A DNA stretch of 9,908 bases from positions 1 through 9,908 of the forward strand of contig JAEEWY010000042.1 of assembly GCA_016291275.1 (NCBI GenBank), written 5' to 3'. Origin of the DNA: Methanobrevibacter sp. Lineage in GTDB: Archaea; Methanobacteriota; Methanobacteria; Methanobacteriales; Methanobacteriaceae. The notes beneath the pieces are model-generated. The model did not search any database. It was not told the DNA's origin and saw only the letters and a program-made list of their open reading frames with translations. Shown piece after piece: positions 6,564-9,908 of this stretch. A program made the translations under genes and the position numbers. Positions within the stretch are counted from its first letter, which is position 1. Each line of letters opens with the position of its first letter.

Positions 6564-7427
6564 TTATTTTTCTTCAAGATTTTCACTAACAATATCCTTG
6601 ATTTCACAAGCTTTACAAATCTTAGCTGATGTTGGCTCACCACATCTTTCACATTCATTTAAAACTGTTCTGATGTTATCAACATCCAATATTTGCTTGA
6701 ATGATTCCAAAACATTCTCCTTAGTTCCAGGATGTTTAGATTCTGTATTGTTTAAAAACTCTTTTATCTTAGCCCTTAAGGAAAGATTAGAATAAGGACA
6801 TTCATCCAAATGAATTTCAATTCCATTAAGAATAGCCCACATGCCAACCTCTTTTTCTGGAGTGTTCCATAATGGCTTAATTCTTGGAACCAACTTTTCA
6901 TGGATTTGATCTAATTCTGGGCCAAACTTAGAGAATTTTACAGTATCCCCTCTTGAAAAGCTCATTAAAAATGATTGGATTTCATCATCGAGATTATGTC
7001 CAGTTGCTATTTTATCTGCTCCAATTTCATAAGCTGTTTTATTTAGAATATTACGTCTAAAGACCCCACATGGAATGCAAGCACTTTTAAAATAAGAATA
7101 AATGTCATCCAATGCGAATCCTTCCTCATCCTTAAAGGATTTTTGAATAAGTGGGATATCCAACAGTTTTGCATTGTTTACTGCTGCATCAATTCCATGT
7201 TGACGATACCCTTTTATCCCTTCATCAACTGAAATTGCTACAAGCTCAAAATCAAAGCCACAAATATCATGATAATTTTTAAGTGCGTGAAGAGTCAAGA
7301 CACTGTCTTTTCCTCCAGACAATGCAATAGCTATTTTTTCACCTTCTTTAATCAATTCATATTCATTGATCAAATCATTGATTCTAGTGAAAATCTTTTC
7401 ATTAAACTCTTCTTTTTTTATGCTCAT
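6564..7427 (-). CDS. ncsA: NcsA/TtuA-type tRNA 2-thiouridine synthetase (TIGR00269 group)
   Basis: This 287-residue enzyme belongs to the PP-loop ATPase family that adenylates a tRNA uridine and inserts sulfur (s2U34 in archaea and eukaryotes; TtuA makes s2T54). SGGKDS (37-42) is the ATP pyrophosphatase loop. C117 and C120 (CIPCGVFRR) with C210 (DECPYS) match the three cysteines that hold the catalytic Fe-S cluster, and GHNLDDE (143-149) is the usual downstream motif. A C-terminal zinc finger is present (C259, C262, C271, C274). The N-terminal zinc finger normal for this family is absent: the protein begins right at the helix before the ATPase domain. The ATG at 7427 has a GTGAT site just upstream; a 26-residue extension to 7505 is possible in frame but has no Cys pair and reads like spacer. 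It diverges from the MTH1187-type gene. Confidence 0.9.
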   Translation of the reverse strand: MSIKKEEFNEKIFTRINDLINEYELIKEGEKIAIALSGGKDSVLTLHALKNYHDICGFDFELVAISVDEGIKGYRQHGIDAAVNNAKLLDIPLIQKSFKDEEGFALDDIYSYFKSACIPCGVFRRNILNKTAYEIGADKIATGHNLDDEIQSFLMSFSRGDTVKFSKFGPELDQIHEKLVPRIKPLWNTPEKEVGMWAILNGIEIHLDECPYSNLSLRAKIKEFLNNTESKHPGTKENVLESFKQILDVDNIRTVLNECERCGEPTSAKICKACEIKDIVSENLEEK

Positions 7428-7491
7428 GATATCACTTAAAATTAAAACCAAACACTTTAAATTTTTCTTAAAAAAAGTTTTTCTATTAAAT

Positions 7492-7499
7492 TTTATATC
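7492..7499 (+). promoter_or_regulatory. TATA box positioned for a leaderless MTH1187-type transcript
   Basis: TTTATATC lies with its centre about 28 bases before the ATG at 7523, so transcription should start at or just before the start codon. No Shine-Dalgarno sequence is visible between 7500 and 7522, which agrees with a leaderless message. Confidence 0.5.
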
Positions 7500-7522
7500 A
7501 TACAAAGTATAAAAAGTAAACT

Positions 7523-7825
7523 ATGATTACAGCAGATTTATGTATTATACCTATGGGAATTGAAGAGTCAAGTGTTGGCAAATATGTTGCTAAAGCAGCT
7601 CAAATAATTGAGAAAAGTGGTTTGAACTATCAAATAACCGCTATGGGAACTCAAATAGAATCAGATAGCCTTAAAAAATTATATGAAGTGTGTAGGGAAG
7701 TTCAGGAATCTATTTTTGAAATGGGAGTGCCAAGGGTTTATACAGTTTTAAAAATAGATGATAGAAGAGATAAGGAAAAAAGAACATTAGAAGAAAAAGT
7801 GAAATCTGTAAAAAATAGAATGTGA
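7523..7825 (+). CDS. MTH1187-family thiamine-binding-like protein (DUF77/YqgV)
   Basis: This 100-residue protein matches the Thiamine_BP (DUF77, PF01910, TIGR00106) family. Visible signatures are ADLCIIPMG (4-12), SVGKYVAKA (17-25), YQITAMGTQIES (36-47) and RVYTVLKIDDRRDK (71-84). Members adopt a small ferredoxin-like beta-alpha-beta fold and form oligomers; the Methanothermobacter protein MTH1187 has, from memory, a crystal structure. Related YkoF domains bind thiamine or its hydroxymethylpyrimidine part, but the archaeal role is unproven. It is cytosolic and of normal length. It diverges from the tRNA thiolase gene across 95 bases. There is no thiamine transporter or TPP riboswitch nearby. 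The ATG at 7523 lacks a ribosome-binding site, and the TATA position suggests a leaderless message. Confidence 0.92.
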   Translation: MITADLCIIPMGIEESSVGKYVAKAAQIIEKSGLNYQITAMGTQIESDSLKKLYEVCREVQESIFEMGVPRVYTVLKIDDRRDKEKRTLEEKVKSVKNRM

Positions 7826-7860
7826 GAATAAAAAAAGAAAAGAAAAATTAAAGAAATCAT
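7826..7860 (-). terminator. T-rich terminator of the aminotransferase gene
   Basis: The 35 bases between the convergent stops are almost pure purine on the plus strand, so the minus strand reads as several T-runs (up to seven) straight after the aminotransferase stop. This fits archaeal U-tract termination. The plus-strand gene has no T-tract here and may terminate inside its convergent neighbour. Confidence 0.6.
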
Positions 7861-8955
7861 TTAAAAGAATTCTTTAATTGTTTTGATAATATAATCCAAG
7901 TCTTCTTGAGTAAGCTTTGCATGAATAGGAAGAGATAAAACTTCTTCTACAATTTCATCAGTTACTGGAAGAGCTTGGTCGTAACCTAATTCCTTATAAA
8001 GAACTTGATCATAAAGAGGAATTGGATAGTAAATACCATTACCAATACCGTTTTCAATTAAGTAATCAGACAATTCATCTCTTTTTCCATCTTTTATCTT
8101 GATTGTGTATTGGTGGTATACATGCTTGCAACCATCTTTTAAAACTGGAGTTTCAATTGCTTCAATGTCCTTTAAACCTTCATTAAGGCATTTAGCATTT
8201 TCAATTCTTTTTGCATTGAATGAGTCTATTTTTTTAAGTTGCTCTAAACCAATAGCTGCAGCAATGTCAGTCATCCTGAAGTTATAACCTAAAACGTCAT
8301 GATGATATTTGGTAGCTGAACCATGAGCTCTGAAGACCTTTGCGTTTTCTGCAAATTCCTCATTGTTAGTGGTGATCATACCACCTTCACTTGTGGTCAT
8401 GTTTTTGGTTGGATAGAAACTGAAGCAAGCCATGTCTCCAAGGTTACCTACCTTTTCACCATTATATTCAGCACCATGAGCTTGAGCTGCATCTTCAATG
8501 ACAATCAAGTCATGCTCTTTTGCGATTTTCATAATAGGTTCCATATCTGCAGCTTGTCCATATAATTGAACAGGCATGATAGCTTTAGTCTTGTCAGTGA
8601 TTGCCTCTTCAATCTTTGCAGGGTCAATGGTAAATGTCTCAGAATCGATATCCACAAAGACAGGGCGAGCGCCAGTATATAAGATGGAGTTTCCAGTAGC
8701 TGCAAATGTGAATGGAGTTGTAATCACTTCATCTCCTTCGCCAATTCCAGCTGCTAATAGAGCTACATGCAATGCAGAAGTTCCGGAATTGGTTGCAATT
8801 CCATACTTTGCACCTACATATTTTGCAAATTCTTCTTCAAACTCAATTACTTTTGGTCCTTGTGCAATCATACCAGATTTCATTACATCAATTACTGCAT
8901 TTATTTCCTCTTCTTCAATAACAGGACTAGCTATTGAAACTTTAATGTCTGCCAT
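7861..8955 (-). CDS. DegT/DnrJ/EryC1/StrS-family PLP aminotransferase
   Basis: This 364-residue fold-type I PLP enzyme belongs to the sugar aminotransferase family that adds an amino group to keto-sugar nucleotides. Motifs: TNSGTSALH (55-63) for the cofactor phosphate, PFTFAATGNS (81-90), DAAQAHGA (155-162) with the Asp contacting the pyridine nitrogen, and FSFYPTKNMTTSEGG (178-192), where K184 is the PLP-binding lysine. GYNFRMTDIAAAIG (223-236) and YYPIPLY (309-315) are also typical. The length is normal. Likely products include perosamine-like or other 4- or 3-amino sugars for surface glycans, but the substrate cannot be told from sequence and no glycan or nucleotide-sugar genes are in the window. 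The ATG at 8955 has GGTG five bases upstream. It appears monocistronic, with a 231-base divergent spacer shared with trm1. Confidence 0.93.
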   Translation of the reverse strand: MADIKVSIASPVIEEEEINAVIDVMKSGMIAQGPKVIEFEEEFAKYVGAKYGIATNSGTSALHVALLAAGIGEGDEVITTPFTFAATGNSILYTGARPVFVDIDSETFTIDPAKIEEAITDKTKAIMPVQLYGQAADMEPIMKIAKEHDLIVIEDAAQAHGAEYNGEKVGNLGDMACFSFYPTKNMTTSEGGMITTNNEEFAENAKVFRAHGSATKYHHDVLGYNFRMTDIAAAIGLEQLKKIDSFNAKRIENAKCLNEGLKDIEAIETPVLKDGCKHVYHQYTIKIKDGKRDELSDYLIENGIGNGIYYPIPLYDQVLYKELGYDQALPVTDEIVEEVLSLPIHAKLTQEDLDYIIKTIKEFF

Positions 8956-9186
8956 ATTTTCACCTAAAATGAATAATTACTATTAATATCAAATATTAGT
9001 TAAAAACATTGATTATCAGTTATTTTAACATTTTTAGTAATTTTATAATTTTTTCTTTTAAATATTATATAATAACTATTTATTCCTAATCTTATATTAG
9101 TTTTACTTAAAATTCTTAAACTTATTTAAATAAAATAAAAAATAAATAATAATTAAATATCAATAAAAATGACAAGGAACAACAAT
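8956..9186 (+). other. 231-base AT-rich divergent promoter region
   Basis: This spacer separates the aminotransferase gene (minus) from trm1 (plus). It holds the interrupted palindrome TGAT-T-ATCA at 9010-9018 and the perfect palindrome TTATTTAAATAA at 9122-9133. The latter overlaps a TATA-like string (TTTAAATAA) that could start trm1 transcription near 9155. On the minus strand TTATAAAAT near 9039-9047 is the best candidate for the aminotransferase. I see no RNA gene or coding frame. Confidence 0.45.
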
Positions 9187-9908
9187 ATGGAAAATAATCA
9201 AAATAACAATTATCAAAATAACTACAACACCGAAATAAGGGAGTATAGTGAAGATGAGTTGAAAATCATCGAAGAGGGCAAAGTTCAAATAAAATTCCCT
9301 GATTTTGATAAGGTTTCATCTGATGCTCCTGTTTTTTACAATCCTCGAATGGAATTCAATAGGGACAATTCCATCCTTGCACTTCAAGCATACCAAAGGG
9401 AAGTTGATAGGGAAATAAACATTTGCGACTTATTTGGTGGAAGTGGAATAAGGGGAATACGCTATAAAAAGGAAATTGATGGAGTTGGAGATGTTTCAAT
9501 AAATGACATAAGTCCACTTGCAAATGAATTCACCAGAATCAATGCAGAATTGAATGATGTTGAAGTTGAAATAGACCAAAAGGAAGCAAACAACGAACTT
9601 AGAAGCAATATGGGAAGATTCGATGTCATTGACATTGATCCATTTGGAACCCCTTCCCCATTTGTAGACTCTGCAGGTTATAATCTAAAAAGGGACTCAC
9701 TTCTTTGCTTAACTGCAACAGACACTTCCTGCCTTTGCGGTACCTACGAAGAGCCGTGCATCAGAAAATACAATGCACAGCCATACAAAAGCGAATATTG
9801 CCATGAGAATGGAATAAGGATTCTCATTGGATTTGCTGCACTCACACTTGCAAAGTATCAGAAATACATTGAAGTGAAAATGTCACACAGCAGTGAGCAT
9901 TACATGAG
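9187..9908 (+). CDS. trm1: tRNA (guanine26-N2)-dimethyltransferase Trm1 (3' end outside window)
   Basis: The first 240 codons are present and the frame runs off the right edge. Trm1 uses S-adenosylmethionine to methylate G26 of tRNA once or twice. Motifs: YNPRMEFNRD (51-60), the SAM-binding DLFGGSGIRGIRY (81-93), NDISP (106-110), the catalytic DIDPFGTP (149-156) and TATDTSCLCG (176-185). Residues 1-18 are almost all Asn, Gln and Tyr, before the usual Trm1 beginning near EEGKVQIKFP (29-38). The ATG at 9187 is chosen because AAGGA (9174-9178) precedes it by eight bases; an upstream ATG at 9169 has no such site. A TTG at 9259 would give the family-typical N-terminus but has no well-placed ribosome-binding site. 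Typical Trm1 length is roughly 350-400 residues, so over a third is missing. Confidence 0.95.
   Translation, partial: MENNQNNNYQNNYNTEIREYSEDELKIIEEGKVQIKFPDFDKVSSDAPVFYNPRMEFNRDNSILALQAYQREVDREINICDLFGGSGIRGIRYKKEIDGVGDVSINDISPLANEFTRINAELNDVEVEIDQKEANNELRSNMGRFDVIDIDPFGTPSPFVDSAGYNLKRDSLLCLTATDTSCLCGTYEEPCIRKYNAQPYKSEYCHENGIRILIGFAALTLAKYQKYIEVKMSHSSEHYM
9199..9228 (+). repeat. trm1: Imperfect 15-bp tandem duplication in the trm1 N-terminal region
   Basis: Two adjacent 15-base units (9199-9213 and 9214-9228) both open with CAAAATAAC and then diverge. They encode QNNNY and QNNYN. This explains the Asn-rich low-complexity start of the predicted Trm1 and suggests a tract that can expand or contract. 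Confidence 0.55.

Noticed and set aside
7428..7505. 26-residue N-terminal extension of the tRNA thiolase starting at 7505.
   Set aside because: It has no ribosome-binding site, no family similarity and the base composition of a spacer; the ATG at 7427 has a GTGAT site and begins at the conserved helix.
9169..9186. Upstream ATG for trm1 at 9169, adding six residues.
   Set aside because: No ribosome-binding site precedes it, while the AAGGA used by the ATG at 9187 would lie inside its coding region.

Overview
The window looks like chromosomal DNA of a gut- or rumen-type methanogenic archaeon of the Methanobacteriales, most probably Methanobrevibacter. The evidence is a coenzyme M biosynthesis gene (comB), a DUF1922 zinc-ribbon protein, an MTH1187-type thiamine-binding protein, an archaeal NcsA-type tRNA thiolase and an archaeal Trm1. 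AT-rich spacers carry archaeal TATA boxes and oligo-T terminators, and starts are preceded by GGAGGT, GGTG or AAGGA Shine-Dalgarno sequences. The genus is an inference. I see no rRNA, tRNA, CRISPR array, insertion sequence or integrase.

Layout. Bases 1-1460 (minus strand) hold a two-gene unit: an unrecognised acidic protein of 213 residues, then a radical SAM protein cut by the left edge. Diverging from it is comB (1611-2348). A new transcription unit follows, with a TraB-family membrane protein (2510-3676) and, 4 bases later, the small zinc-ribbon protein DUF1922 (3681-3941). After a 255-base AT-rich spacer come a CNNM/CorC-type membrane protein (4197-5543) and a CaCA-family cation antiporter (5555-6496), 11 bases apart and almost certainly co-transcribed. 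An oligo-T terminator follows. The tRNA thiolase (6564-7427, minus) converges on this pair and diverges from the MTH1187-type gene (7523-7825, plus). A DegT-family aminotransferase (7861-8955, minus) converges on the latter. The window ends with the first 240 codons of Trm1 (9187 onward, plus).

How the genes fit together. Most are conserved housekeeping genes: cofactor synthesis (comB), tRNA modification (ncsA, trm1), ion homeostasis (CNNM plus CaCA) and binding of a thiamine-like ligand. Their order resembles, from memory, the MTH1182-MTH1188 neighbourhood of Methanothermobacter, so this looks like a core lineage-specific segment. The least understood parts are the 213-residue protein with its radical SAM partner and the TraB-DUF1922 pair. 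The clearest departures from family norm are an NcsA lacking its N-terminal zinc finger and a Trm1 with an Asn-rich N-terminal extension. I found no convincing new defence or mobile system.
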